Of a stretch of 64,000 nt of DNA, positions 45,984 through 54,372 are shown in pieces (position 1 is the stretch's first letter; the number at the start of each line of letters is the position of its first letter). The stretch lies in the NCBI RefSeq assembly GCF_007625115.1, contig NZ_VMNH01000003.1:124001-188000 (forward strand), read 5' to 3'. This stretch comes from Sedimenticola selenatireducens (GTDB lineage Bacteria; Pseudomonadota; Gammaproteobacteria; Chromatiales; Chromatiaceae). Made by a program: the position numbers and the translations under genes. The notes beneath the pieces are model-generated. The model had not been told where the DNA came from and did no database searches. It saw only the letters and a program-made list of their open reading frames with translations.

Positions 45984-47450
45984 ATGTTTCCCATCCGTAT
46001 CAAGATCTGGCATAAGCTGTTTTTCTCCATTCTGCTGGTGGTCATGCTGATTTTGGCGATCAACATGGGGGTATCTCGATTCAGTTTTCAGCAGGGTTTC
46101 AATGAGTTTATTGAAGAGGTAAGACTCAAACGATTAGACAGCTTTAGCCAGACCCTGGGAGCGCTGTACCAGGAACGGGGAGACTGGACCTTTCTGAAAC
46201 AAGAGCCACTCTTGTGGCATCGGTTATTATCGGAGTCTGAGTTGGCACCGCCCCCACCACCCAGGGGAAGAGGTCCGCAGGGTCACCCGGGAAGACGGCC
46301 GCCGCAGGAGTTTGATCGTCCACCACCCCATCTTTTAGATGAGCCAGGTCCTCCGTCATCCCGGTTTATGCAAGAGCAGATAGGTCTGCTGGATCAGGCG
46401 CTGGCGCCCGTTGTTGGTCCTGTGCCTGAAGCGACAGACCGTCGGCTTCCGATAACCCTGGGCGGAAAAGTGGTTGGCTATCTCACGCTGCGAATCAATC
46501 AATCATTCCGTACCCAGATAGAGCGGCAGTTTGCCAGTAAACAGCTTGAAAACCTGCTACTGACTGCGCTGCTCTCTTTTGTTATCGCGGTCATTGCAGC
46601 TTTGTTGCTGGCCAGAGTGTTCAATCGCCCCATAGCCAGACTGGCAGAGATGGCCCGGCAATTAACCTCCGGACTGTTTGAGAGTCGTGCCCAGGTCAAT
46701 ACAGGCGATGAACTGGGTGATCTCGCTGCTGATTTGAATACCCTGGCAGAGACGCTGGATCACAACCAGCAAAGTCGGCGTCAGTGGATTGCTGACATCT
46801 CCCATGAATTGCGCACACCATTAACGGTATTGCGGGGAGAGCTGGAGGCGATGGAGGACGGCGTTAGGCCAGTCAATAGCGAATCCATACAGTCACTCTC
46901 GCTTGAGGTAAAACAGTTACAGCGGTTGGTCGAGGATCTTTATCAGCTCTCTCTGTCAGATATGGGCTCACTCAGCTACGAAAAAACACCTGTTGATCCT
47001 GTAAAACTCTTACGACAAGTGACAGAGGGGTTTACCCTCTCCATGGGTCAAAAGGCTATTACCCTCACAATGAACTGTGAAAGCGATGCGGTGGTGTTTG
47101 CTGATCCGCAACGGCTGACCCAACTGTTTACCAATTTGCTGGAGAACAGTCTGCGGTATACCGATGAAGGGGGTGCGGTTAATGTGCATTGTGAGGAGGG
47201 TGCGTCTTTGATGATCCATTTTGAAGATAGCGCGCCAGGGGTGTCGCCCGAACTGTTTCCAAAGTTATTTGATCGCCTGTTTCGGGTGGAGGGTTCGCGT
47301 AATCGTGACTCCGGCGGCTCCGGTCTGGGTTTGTCTATTGCGCAGAGTATTGCACAGGCCCATGGCGGGCGACTGACGGCTGAGGCCTCGTCGCTGGGTG
47401 GCCTGAAAGTCAGTCTGATGTTACCTATTCAGTCAACGAGGAAGATATGA
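45984..47450 (+). CDS. BaeS-like sensor histidine kinase with proline-rich periplasmic domain
   Basis: 488 residues: helix 1 (about 11-33), a periplasmic loop with a long proline/arginine-rich stretch (about 88-125; APPPPPRGRGPQG), helix 2 (about 190-212), HAMP (about 213-265), the phospho-acceptor motif DISHELRTPLTVL, and an ATPase domain (LLENSLRYTDEGG, GGSGLGLSIAQ). It phosphorylates the regulator encoded downstream, with which it overlaps by 4 bp. The proline-rich loop resembles stretches in the two neighbouring small proteins. ATG 45984 chosen; a GTG three codons earlier is possible. Confidence 0.87.
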   Translation: MFPIRIKIWHKLFFSILLVVMLILAINMGVSRFSFQQGFNEFIEEVRLKRLDSFSQTLGALYQERGDWTFLKQEPLLWHRLLSESELAPPPPPRGRGPQGHPGRRPPQEFDRPPPHLLDEPGPPSSRFMQEQIGLLDQALAPVVGPVPEATDRRLPITLGGKVVGYLTLRINQSFRTQIERQFASKQLENLLLTALLSFVIAVIAALLLARVFNRPIARLAEMARQLTSGLFESRAQVNTGDELGDLAADLNTLAETLDHNQQSRRQWIADISHELRTPLTVLRGELEAMEDGVRPVNSESIQSLSLEVKQLQRLVEDLYQLSLSDMGSLSYEKTPVDPVKLLRQVTEGFTLSMGQKAITLTMNCESDAVVFADPQRLTQLFTNLLENSLRYTDEGGAVNVHCEEGASLMIHFEDSAPGVSPELFPKLFDRLFRVEGSRNRDSGGSGLGLSIAQSIAQAHGGRLTAEASSLGGLKVSLMLPIQSTRKI

Positions 47451-48151
47451 GTACGGCTGAATCAAAGCGTACAGTGCTTGTAGTTGAGGACGAGGTAAAG
47501 ATTGCCCGCCTATTGCAGGACTATCTTCATAATGATGGCTATAACACCTACTGGCTGGATCGTGGTGAAGGTGTGGTTGAGTGGGTAAGGCAATCACAAC
47601 CTGATCTGATTTTACTGGATCTGATGTTGCCCGGTAAGCATGGTATAGCCGTGTGTCAGGAGCTGCGAAGTTTCTCCAATGTTCCGATTATTATGATTAC
47701 GGCACGGGTGGAGGAGATTGATCGGATATTGGGATTGGAGATCGGTGCTAATGATTACATCTGCAAGCCGTTCAGTCCCCGCGAAGTAATGGCTCGGGTC
47801 AATGCACTTTTTCGTACATTGGCCAGTAGTCAACAGCCCAAGGTGAACGACTGTGACGTGATAACACTGGATGCTGAACGGATGCTGGCGACCGTTGCAG
47901 GAAAGGCCCTGGATCTCACCCCGGTAGAATTTCGACTGCTCAGTACGTTGGTTAAACAGCCGGGTCGTATCTTCGCCCGGTCACAATTGATGGATAATCT
48001 TTATGAAGATGGCCGGATAGTGACCGACCGTACCATCGACAGCCATGTGAAAAACCTGCGAAAAAAGATTTCACAGTATCAGGGTGATTCAGAGCTTATC
48101 AGGTCCGTTTATGGTGTGGGGTATAAGTTTGAAGGGTTGGTTAAGGGATAA
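47447..48151 (+). CDS. BaeR-like OmpR-family response regulator
   Basis: 234 residues: receiver domain (about 8-120) with phospho-acceptor Asp in DLILLDLMLPGKHG, the later threonine MITARVEE and the lysine NDYICKPFSPRE, then an OmpR-type winged helix (about 135-230; LTPVEFRLLSTLVKQPGRIF, RTIDSHVKNLRKK). Closest by pattern to BaeR. Cognate kinase upstream with a 4-bp overlap. Confidence 0.9.
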   Translation: MSTAESKRTVLVVEDEVKIARLLQDYLHNDGYNTYWLDRGEGVVEWVRQSQPDLILLDLMLPGKHGIAVCQELRSFSNVPIIMITARVEEIDRILGLEIGANDYICKPFSPREVMARVNALFRTLASSQQPKVNDCDVITLDAERMLATVAGKALDLTPVEFRLLSTLVKQPGRIFARSQLMDNLYEDGRIVTDRTIDSHVKNLRKKISQYQGDSELIRSVYGVGYKFEGLVKG

Positions 48152-48397
48152 GATTGACTGGGTGGTGCAGGATGCAGACTTGGTAGCGCCTGTGGATGGG
48201 ATAGCTGTAAAAACGTGTGCTGGGGTAATGGTAGTTAGATACGCAATTTGATTTGCTGCCGCTTTGTTAGCGAAAGTTATATTTTGAACATCTTCTTGAA
48301 CCTGGTGTGCGGGTCGATAAATTATCTGCTATCGCTAATAACTAGCGGCTCAATAACAAATTATTCCCGTGACAGTTACACCGAGTTATTTACAGGC

Positions 48398-49100
48398 TCA
48401 CGAATCACAATGGGCTGCACCACTTAATGATCGATCGTTAAGTCCGCCTGTTCCTGCTTCACAGGGGTGAACGGTCGTCAACAGACCTTGCGGTATCTTT
48501 GCGTCATGGCAGGTGATCTCGAACGGATCTGTGCCTAGCGTAATCTGGTGTTGCCCATCGTCAGGTGTGTCCATCTCTAGTTCACCCATCAACGGTAATG
48601 TGCCCATGAAAGGTATGCACTCTTCTACCCGATACAACACTTCAAGCCAGCCATCAGCAGAGGTATAGCCCCTTCCTCCGGCAGAGTTCTGTACCATGGC
48701 AATCTCACCACTTGCTTTGTAACGATAGCGCTGCTGCTTATCGAAATAAATACTTTACCCAAGTAAGTTTTGCGATCATCAAGCAGCGTGATATTGGAAA
48801 CAAACAGGGTCTTCCGGCTGTCTGCTGTTTGATTTCAATGCTCACAGCGACGGTTGATTTACTGGGTTTACTCGCGGGTGCAGTGTAGATTGCGCCTGCT
48901 TTATCGTCTGCGACAATCCGATCAATTAGATGATTACCGCCTGGAATACCGTTTACACTCCAGTTAAAAGGTGTGGGTGTTTCTAATAGCGGTGCAAGTG
49001 CTACCCCTTTGGTATCACAACGAAACACATGTTCGGTTTTTTCGGTAGCAACCGAAGCGACTTCAACTAAGGCGCTCAGCCCATTACCAATACAAGCCAC
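48398..49100 (-). pseudogene. Doubly frameshifted gene of unknown function
   Basis: Three frames joined in order give one coherent protein of about 230 residues: 49100 to about 48810 (ACIGNGLSALVEVASVATEK...), a middle part in the next frame to about 48746 (TLFVSNITLLDDRKTYLGKV), then FDKQQRYRYKASGEIAMVQN to the stop at 48398. Breaks lie near 48809-48812 (GGAAGACCC) and 48743-48750 (GTATTTATT). The first frame starts GTG 8 bp after the stop of the upstream secreted protein gene. Family unknown; two assembly errors are the alternative. Confidence 0.6.
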
Positions 49101-49108
49101 GGTCTGCG

Positions 49109-49702
49109 CTACTGCTTTCCATCAACAGCGATATCGACACATTCAATAAGCGCCTCACCTTGCTTGCCTTTGCACTGTGGGGCAACACCGTTATTAACCA
49201 TCTGTTGGTATAGCTGCAGTTCGGCTGGATCAATATCACTGTCGTTAGATGCTCCTCCTGCGCCCATGCTGCCGAGCGTTACGCCTAATCCTTTCAGCAT
49301 CTGGTTCTGCTTATCCATCATCTGATCTATTTGGCTCATGCGTTTTTCATCGGCGGCCTCTTGTCGACGAGCCTCCGCTTCTTCCTTTGCCTGACGCCGG
49401 TTATTCTGCTCTTCTGATAGGCGTGCAATGGCTTCATCGTCGGTCATGCCAGAAGGGTCAATCTTGAATTCGTTTTTCAGTCGTTGTCTTGCATTACTGA
49501 CCTTCTTCGCTTGGTCTGTTACCCTTTTTTTACACTCAGCTTCACGGCGATCCTTTTCAATGTATTGCTCCTTGGTTGCTTTAGATCCATCCGTGTTAGC
49601 CAATATCCAGTTGTAATTACACTCCTCGGCAAAACTCATGGCGTGACTGCCTATCAGTAGTAGTGTGCTAAGGGTAATGGCTATTTGTTTGATCTGATTC
49701 AT
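49109..49702 (-). CDS. Secreted coiled-coil protein of unknown function
   Basis: 197 residues from ATG 49702, with AAGGAGCC upstream (frame open ten codons earlier). Signal peptide (QIKQIAITLSTLLLIGSHAMSFA) and then a highly charged coiled coil rich in Glu, Lys and Arg (about 55-140; LSEEQNNRRQAKEEAEARRQ). Four cysteines in the ends (CNYN, CKKR, CKGK, CVDI). It precedes the frameshifted gene on the same strand. No family recognised. Confidence 0.6.
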   Translation of the reverse strand: MNQIKQIAITLSTLLLIGSHAMSFAEECNYNWILANTDGSKATKEQYIEKDRREAECKKRVTDQAKKVSNARQRLKNEFKIDPSGMTDDEAIARLSEEQNNRRQAKEEAEARRQEAADEKRMSQIDQMMDKQNQMLKGLGVTLGSMGAGGASNDSDIDPAELQLYQQMVNNGVAPQCKGKQGEALIECVDIAVDGKQ

Positions 49703-49732
49703 ACAGGCTCCTTGTATCGATATTGCGTACAC

Positions 49733-50106
49733 CCGGCACCGCTACATAATAGACAGCAACCACCGGCCGAATGGAGGTGATAAATAACGTCATCACATCC
49801 ACACAACAAAAACACCATCCAGGGAATATCGACCTCGGGTGATTTGGGGCTAACGAAACTATTTGAGGCTTCGTTTCGCTTCAGGGAAAAGCGGTCACCC
49901 GAGGGTTTATAGCTACTTGCATTTCAAATATTCTCACCTTCATGGGGTTTGGGCAAGTCCTATGAAAGTGTCCTTGCTGCGTCCTATTGGCACAGGGTGC
50001 CTCGCTCCTAATCAATTAATTCTTCTGCATTTCAAAATATCCTCAGAATTTCTCGATCAGAAATTGATGCCCTATGTGGGAATACGTCATGGAGTATCCA
50101 TGTCTC
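49733..50106. other. Gene-free interval before the transposase remnant
   Basis: About 370 bp. No convincing open frame or RNA gene. It leads into the transposase fragment and probably contains unrecognisable remains of the same insertion. Confidence 0.35.
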
Positions 50107-50329
50107 TCGGATCACTTTGAGCGGACCTTTAAGGAGTTCGGCTTGCCGCAGGCCATCCATACCGATAACGGCGCGCCTTTTGCCTCACCCAATGCGCTTT
50201 TTGGTCTAAGTCAGCTGTACGTCTGGTGGTTGCACCTGGGCATCGCCATTGAGCGTATCCAACCGGGAAAATCGCAGCAAAACGGGCGCATGAGCGAATG
50301 CATTTAACGCTGAAGAAGGAGGCCACTAA
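50107..50329 (+). pseudogene. IS481-type transposase remnant (DDE core, C-terminal part)
   Basis: Fragment of an integrase-core transposase: RTFKEFGLPQAIHTDNGAPF contains one catalytic Asp in its T/S-DNG context, then LSQLYVWWLHLGIAIERIQP and the GKSQQNGR motif. A frameshift near 50289 separates GR from the continuation ERMHLTLKKEATK. The first half of the transposase and clear terminal repeats are absent. Confidence 0.7.
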
Positions 50330-51117
50330 GCATCCAGATCCTTATTTTTTTGGTTTCGAACGTAATCTCGAAGATGTTTTGTCAGCGAAGCCACATCTTC
50401 ATTGCTTAGCACCTCTCCTTGTCTTCCGATGAAGCCAGGAAGTGCTCTTGTGCTTAAGACCCAGACTTCTTTTTGGGCTTCAGCGCTCGCATTCACATAC
50501 CACCCGGGGTAAGACACGACCGGCCGTACATAGTACTTTTTTCCCGTTAACTCCAGAATCAATTCTTGTAATGATCCGGCACCAGCAAGTACTTGTGTAA
50601 CGGGGTTTTTCTCCGGCCTATATCCATCAATGATAATTTGTTGCCCATCGTAGTAGATCTCCGGCTTGCCTTTTGCAGGCTTGGACATGGTCTTTGTTTC
50701 TACTACAAATACGCCATGACGGCTTATTAATACATGGTCGAGGTTGTATCCTTCAAAAACCAGATCATGAATTACTTTCCAGCCCCGTTCACGCAAATCA
50801 TCCAAAAACTGGCCTACCGCTCTTTCACCTGCTAGACCCTGCCGTAGGTTCCTGACTTCCTTTATGATCTTCAGTGTTTTCGGTATTACATAAATGATTA
50901 CTATGAACAATAGTGCAGTGAGAATCCAGGGTTGTGGGGGAGAATCAAAAATAAATCGCCACCACTCATAACCCGTTAAAACAAACATAAGTAAGACCAT
51001 CATAAAGTAAGTCATGGCCTTTTCATTTATGAGGTAGTCAATACGCTCTTCAAGCGACTGCCCAGGGTTTCGCAAAACAGCTCTTTTTATTGGGGATTTC
51101 TTATCCACTTTTTTCAT
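50326..51117 (-). CDS. NERD-domain membrane protein
   Basis: 263 residues: cytosolic N-terminus, two membrane helices (about 36-54 and 62-82), then a NERD (nuclease-related) domain at about 93-200 (GLAGERAVGQFLDDL, DHVLISRHGVFVVETKT with the predicted active-site Asp and Glu-x-Lys). NERD proteins are predicted restriction-like nucleases with little experimental data; they often lie in defence or plasmid regions, as here. The 3' end slightly overlaps the transposase remnant. Confidence 0.8.
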   Translation of the reverse strand: MKKVDKKSPIKRAVLRNPGQSLEERIDYLINEKAMTYFMMVLLMFVLTGYEWWRFIFDSPPQPWILTALLFIVIIYVIPKTLKIIKEVRNLRQGLAGERAVGQFLDDLRERGWKVIHDLVFEGYNLDHVLISRHGVFVVETKTMSKPAKGKPEIYYDGQQIIIDGYRPEKNPVTQVLAGAGSLQELILELTGKKYYVRPVVSYPGWYVNASAEAQKEVWVLSTRALPGFIGRQGEVLSNEDVASLTKHLRDYVRNQKNKDLDA

Positions 51118-51128
51118 ACATCCTTGTG

Positions 51129-51394
51129 CTAAATTGAAACAAAGCCATCATTAACAATTTCATGTACCGTACCCAATGCGACAAGGGCAGCCAGTAGTTC
51201 TTTCACTCGTTTAATTTGGCCGCGCTTAAAGCAGCGTGCAAGCTGTTTTGCAGTAATTGGGCTATGGGTCTACCGGGCCCCAAAAGTTCGGCCAATTCGC
51301 CGAGAAACACCTGATAATTCGAGCGCTCGGTGCCATTGGCTCATCGCTGGATAAAGGCATCCGTGCCAACTGCACCCTTAAATTGTTGGCTCAT
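51129..51394 (-). pseudogene. Deletion remnant of a type II restriction-modification methyltransferase (Eco57I/MmeI-like)
   Basis: Only the two ends of a normally much longer gene remain. The N-terminal part starts at 51394 and reads ...DAFIQR-stop-ANGTERSNYQVFLGELAELLGPGRP, which matches the start of large DNA methyltransferase/restriction proteins. The in-frame stop (TGA, 51341-51343) stands where a tryptophan is expected. In another frame, 51251-51129 reads KQLARCFKRGQIKRVKELL...LVALG, the typical C-terminal helix of the same family. The junction lies near 51250-51265. The catalytic core is missing. Confidence 0.65.
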
Positions 51395-51438
51395 AATTCG
51401 CATTCCCTAGCAGTGGATACGCCCGATACTAGAATAAG

Positions 51439-52332
51439 TTAGCTTTGCCATATTGAACGGCTTTGCCAATCAGTCGGAAAGCCCATTGCCCGTGCATCTA
51501 TCTTATGTTCTTCAAGCAAATGAAACAGACGTTTTTTCCAGTGATGGTCTGGACTGATCATATCCATGAAGTAAGCAATCATGACCAGTGTGTTATAGAG
51601 TTTTCTTTCCTGCTGATGATCAAAGTTCGCACTCAGCCCCTTAGGTTTCGTGCGAGGGAGCTCCATCGTTTTTGTCATACGTCGATTCCATAAGCGACTA
51701 TGATGCGCGCAAATATTGCGGATATAAGCCATGTGTTCAACGAAACTTTCTAGTACCCGATCCGGCAAATCATAGGTTCTGGCGATAGCTGTGCGGGTAG
51801 AGGCTGGGCGCAGGCTCTTATACCAGCGCGACAGCAATCCCAATGACATCACTTCGCATACTGCCCAGACTGGCGGTGATTCAGGGACACTGTAAGTTTC
51901 GTTATAGTGACTAACAAACACCTCATCGGATCTTTCCAGTTCTTTCATCAATGAAGATAGGTTATTAGCATGCCACCTTGGGTTTTTGCTCAGCCCCGCA
52001 TTAAGATAGGCATGAGGGCCATGCAAACGAGCCAGATGATAAGCCCACTGGGTGCGCAGAGACACCTCTATGCGCTCAATGGCATCCAGGGCCAATAGGC
52101 GCAACTCACGATCAAAAATATAGAGATTAAGCACATCATCAAAAGTAACACCTGATTTGAAGCTATGCGCTTTCTGATCTGCCTCAAATGGTAGCCAATA
52201 CCCCCTAAGGCGGTAATAGTTGAGATGACTCAGATAATGTGCGGCACTTCCATGATCCGAAATGATCATGCCGCGGGATTCAAGGATTCCGATCTGTTCC
52301 TGGAAGCTTTTTGGGGGTTTAGTGAACTGCAC
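51439..52332 (-). CDS. Abi_2 family abortive-infection protein with HEPN-type motif
   Basis: 297 residues from GTG 52332. It has the Abi_2 (AbiD/AbiF) layout: an N-terminal [56 protein letters not shown], and the C-terminal HEPN-like [13 protein letters not shown] (R-x4-6-H), the proposed RNase active site. Founding members abort phage infection; activity here is inferred. The open frame extends 18 codons upstream to an ATG at 52386 inside a hairpin, which I judge not to be the start. A restriction remnant and a NERD gene are next to it. Confidence 0.82.
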   Translation of the reverse strand: MQFTKPPKSFQEQIGILESRGMIISDHGSAAHYLSHLNYYRLRGYWLPFEADQKAHSFKSGVTFDDVLNLYIFDRELRLLALDAIERIEVSLRTQWAYHLARLHGPHAYLNAGLSKNPRWHANNLSSLMKELERSDEVFVSHYNETYSVPESPPVWAVCEVMSLGLLSRWYKSLRPASTRTAIARTYDLPDRVLESFVEHMAYIRNICAHHSRLWNRRMTKTMELPRTKPKGLSANFDHQQERKLYNTLVMIAYFMDMISPDHHWKKRLFHLLEEHKIDARAMGFPTDWQSRSIWQS

Positions 52333-52353
52333 TTTTTTGCCCCGAAAATAAGT

Positions 52354-52400
52354 AACCCGCCGGTTTGAGGGTACTGCAAGCAGCATAGCCTTGGCGGGTT
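52354..52400. promoter_or_regulatory. Hairpin upstream of the Abi gene
   Basis: Inverted repeat AACCCGCC (52354-52361) / GGCGGGTT (52393-52400) with an inner CTGC/GCAG hairpin. A TTTTGTTG tract follows on the plus strand, so it resembles a terminator reading rightward. It lies just before the Abi start on the minus strand. Confidence 0.4.
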
Positions 52401-52719
52401 TTGTTGTCGGTGATTATAGCTGGTGATTGAGGTAATGCAAACTGAGTTAACACGGAACCATTTCCCTTTAGTATTTGACGCCAGCCCCAAGCTTATTCTT
52501 ATTCCTGGATATACAGAATTATTGCGTACAAATCTTCTGAGGTCTATTCCTTGCTATAACGCCAACTTTCCTGGCTACATAAAAATCCTGCTGAAGCAGA
52601 AGTTATTAAACTTAATTGAGGTTACCGGAGCTGGCGACAGGAGGCGAACCCGTGACGAGCGGAGTACAAAAAGGGTGTTGTGGGCTGAAGGCGTATATAA
52701 ATGCTTCCATGCAATAAAA

Positions 52720-52748
52720 AAGCACTTATCGGATTCCGATAAGTGCTT
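52720..52748 (-). terminator. Original tRNA terminator, now left of the element
   Basis: Strong stem AAGCACTTATCGG / CCGATAAGTGCTT followed on the minus strand by TTTTTATT. It lies immediately after the partial tRNA copy at 52754-52801, where the terminator of the uninterrupted tRNA gene would be. Confidence 0.75.
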
Positions 52749-52749
52749 G

Positions 52750-52801
52750 ATTGTGGTGGGCCTACTAGGACTCGAACCTAGGACCAATGGATTATGAGTC
52801 C
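52750..52801. repeat. attL: left 52-bp direct repeat (partial tRNA 3' half)
   Basis: Identical over 52 bp to 58729-58780, within the tRNA gene. It carries the anticodon-loop-to-CCA part of the tRNA on the minus strand (52754-52801) without the 5' half, so it is not a functional tRNA. Together the repeats bound an element of about 6.0 kb. Confidence 0.9.
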
Positions 52802-52930
52802 CATTAAGTGGCTTTTTCTGGGTCACTGAAATTCCTGAAAATACCCGATATTTGCAAATAAAAACATGAAGTTATAATAATAACCATCTATAATACAGAT
52901 TAACGGAAAATCACGAATATTACTGCTCAA

Positions 52931-52950
52931 ATGTGCACCAGATGTGCACC
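52931..52950. promoter_or_regulatory. Candidate integrase arm-binding sites, left end
   Basis: ATGTGCACCAG repeated in tandem (ATGTGCACCAGATGTGCACC). An identical 20-bp copy in the same orientation lies near the right end (58663-58682). Paired short repeats near both att sites are typical of arm-type sites for tyrosine integrases. Confidence 0.6.
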
Positions 52951-52987
52951 AGTAATTAAAGGTGGTCAGTTTAGGGAGGGTTGAGCA

Positions 52988-54208
52988 ATGGCCGAAAAGC
53001 TCAATTTTACGAAAAAGATTCTTGACGTTTTGCCTGCACCAGCCAAGGGGCGGGCCTACTATCTCGACACCAAACAGACAAGCCTTGGACTCACTATCAC
53101 GGATAGGGGTACTCGGTCATTCCATGTGCGGGCCACTGTCAACGGAACCACCAAACGCATAGCCATTAAGAACGGCAAATATCCGGCTATGACGGTGGAG
53201 CAAGCCCGGACCCAAGCAAAAAAGCTCCTTGCTGATATTGCCAACGATGTAAACCCCATTCAGAAACGCCAGAAGAAAAAAGCACTCACTGTTACCTTGC
53301 AGCAAGTGTTTGACTCCTATCTATCCGAACGTGATCTAAAGCCGGGAACCATCAAAGATTACAAGCTCGTCATGAAAGAGAGTTTTGACGATTGGATGGA
53401 CAAGCCCTTAAAGAGCATCACCGACAGAATGGTACAAGCCAAATACCAGCAGCGGGGCAAGGCAAGTAAAGCCCGGGCGGATAATGCAATCCGGGTATTG
53501 GGGGCGGTTTACCGCTATGCACAGGCCAAGTATCGGGATAGTGAAGGTAGTACCCTATTTCTCCGCAATCCGGTTGATATCCTGAAGGAAACCAAGACCC
53601 GGTTTAAGATACCGAGAAAGAAGCGGGTTGTGCCTAGGGAGTCATTGGACAAATGGTTCAAAGCGGTTGAAGGCCTGAATAACGAAGTCTCAAGCGACTA
53701 CTTGCTGTTTCTTCTGTTTACCGGAACAAGAAGAGAAGAGGCGGCAAAGCTCACTTGGGAAGAGGTCAATTTCACCGCTAATACATTCCGATTACTAGAC
53801 ACTAAAAACCGGGAAGTGGTCACGCTTCCCCTGCCTGACTTTATTGGAAAGCGACTAAAAGCGCGAAGGGGTAGAAAACGAACAGGTTGGGTGTTCCCTG
53901 CGCCGTTTGGTAAAGCGGGTTATATGTCTGATCCACGCAAGAGTATTGAGATAGTGAAGTTGGCAACCAAGATACCGTTTTCACCGCATGATCTACGCCG
54001 TACCTATATCTCAATTGCTGAAAGTTTGGATATGTCGGTTTACACCATTAAAGCCTTGGTCAATCACAAGATGAGTGGTGATGTCACCGCCGGGTATGTG
54101 GTGCAGACACCTGAACGGCTAGCGAAGGCATCAAACCGCATAGAGCAGGAATTACTCAGGCTGACGGGTTTGAATAAGGGGAAGGTAGTAGAACTGAAAA
54201 CGGCTTAA
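52988..54208 (+). CDS. Tyrosine integrase, DUF4102 arm-binding domain type
   Basis: 406 residues: N-terminal DUF4102-type DNA-binding domain (about 5-95; LGLTITDRGTRSFHVRA), core-binding domain (about 100-190) and catalytic domain (about 215-390). Active-site residues are visible: Arg in FTGTRREEAA, HxxR in SPHDLRRTY, His in ALVNHKM and the nucleophile Tyr in TAGYVV. GGGAGGG precedes the ATG. This P4-like class integrates into tRNA 3' ends, as the flanking repeats show here. Confidence 0.95.
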   Translation: MAEKLNFTKKILDVLPAPAKGRAYYLDTKQTSLGLTITDRGTRSFHVRATVNGTTKRIAIKNGKYPAMTVEQARTQAKKLLADIANDVNPIQKRQKKKALTVTLQQVFDSYLSERDLKPGTIKDYKLVMKESFDDWMDKPLKSITDRMVQAKYQQRGKASKARADNAIRVLGAVYRYAQAKYRDSEGSTLFLRNPVDILKETKTRFKIPRKKRVVPRESLDKWFKAVEGLNNEVSSDYLLFLLFTGTRREEAAKLTWEEVNFTANTFRLLDTKNREVVTLPLPDFIGKRLKARRGRKRTGWVFPAPFGKAGYMSDPRKSIEIVKLATKIPFSPHDLRRTYISIAESLDMSVYTIKALVNHKMSGDVTAGYVVQTPERLAKASNRIEQELLRLTGLNKGKVVELKTA

Positions 54209-54284
54209 AGTTTTGCCGGTCCTAGGGCGGCCACCCGAAAACCTGTCCCTACAGGCTGGATCGGCTCCAAGGATGATAAGTAAC

Positions 54285-54339
54285 ACCAAACCTAGGGTAG
54301 CTCCCGAACGGGCGGAAACCTTCACCGCCTTGGTTTGGT
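54285..54339 (+). terminator. Structured hairpin after the integrase gene
   Basis: Outer arms ACCAAACC / GGTTTGGT (54285-54292, 54332-54339) with an inner GGCGG/CCGCC stem, followed by TTTTAAT. A second small hairpin CCTGT/ACAGG lies at 54242-54255. It looks like a terminator for int, but the gap (54209-54372) could hide a small structured RNA. Confidence 0.5.
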
Positions 54340-54372
54340 TTTAATGAAGGGATGCACGGTAAGGGGTGCGCA

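Noticed and set aside
51257-51442. Short plus-strand ORF (61 codons)
   Set aside because: The opposite strand carries the recognisable methyltransferase N-terminus, which explains the sequence better.
52423-52797. Open frame of 124 codons across the left att site
   Set aside because: It reads through the tRNA fragment and terminator hairpin; no ribosome site or homologous pattern.
52754-52801. Second tRNA gene
   Set aside because: Only the anticodon-to-CCA half is present; without the 5' half it cannot fold. It is the att repeat.
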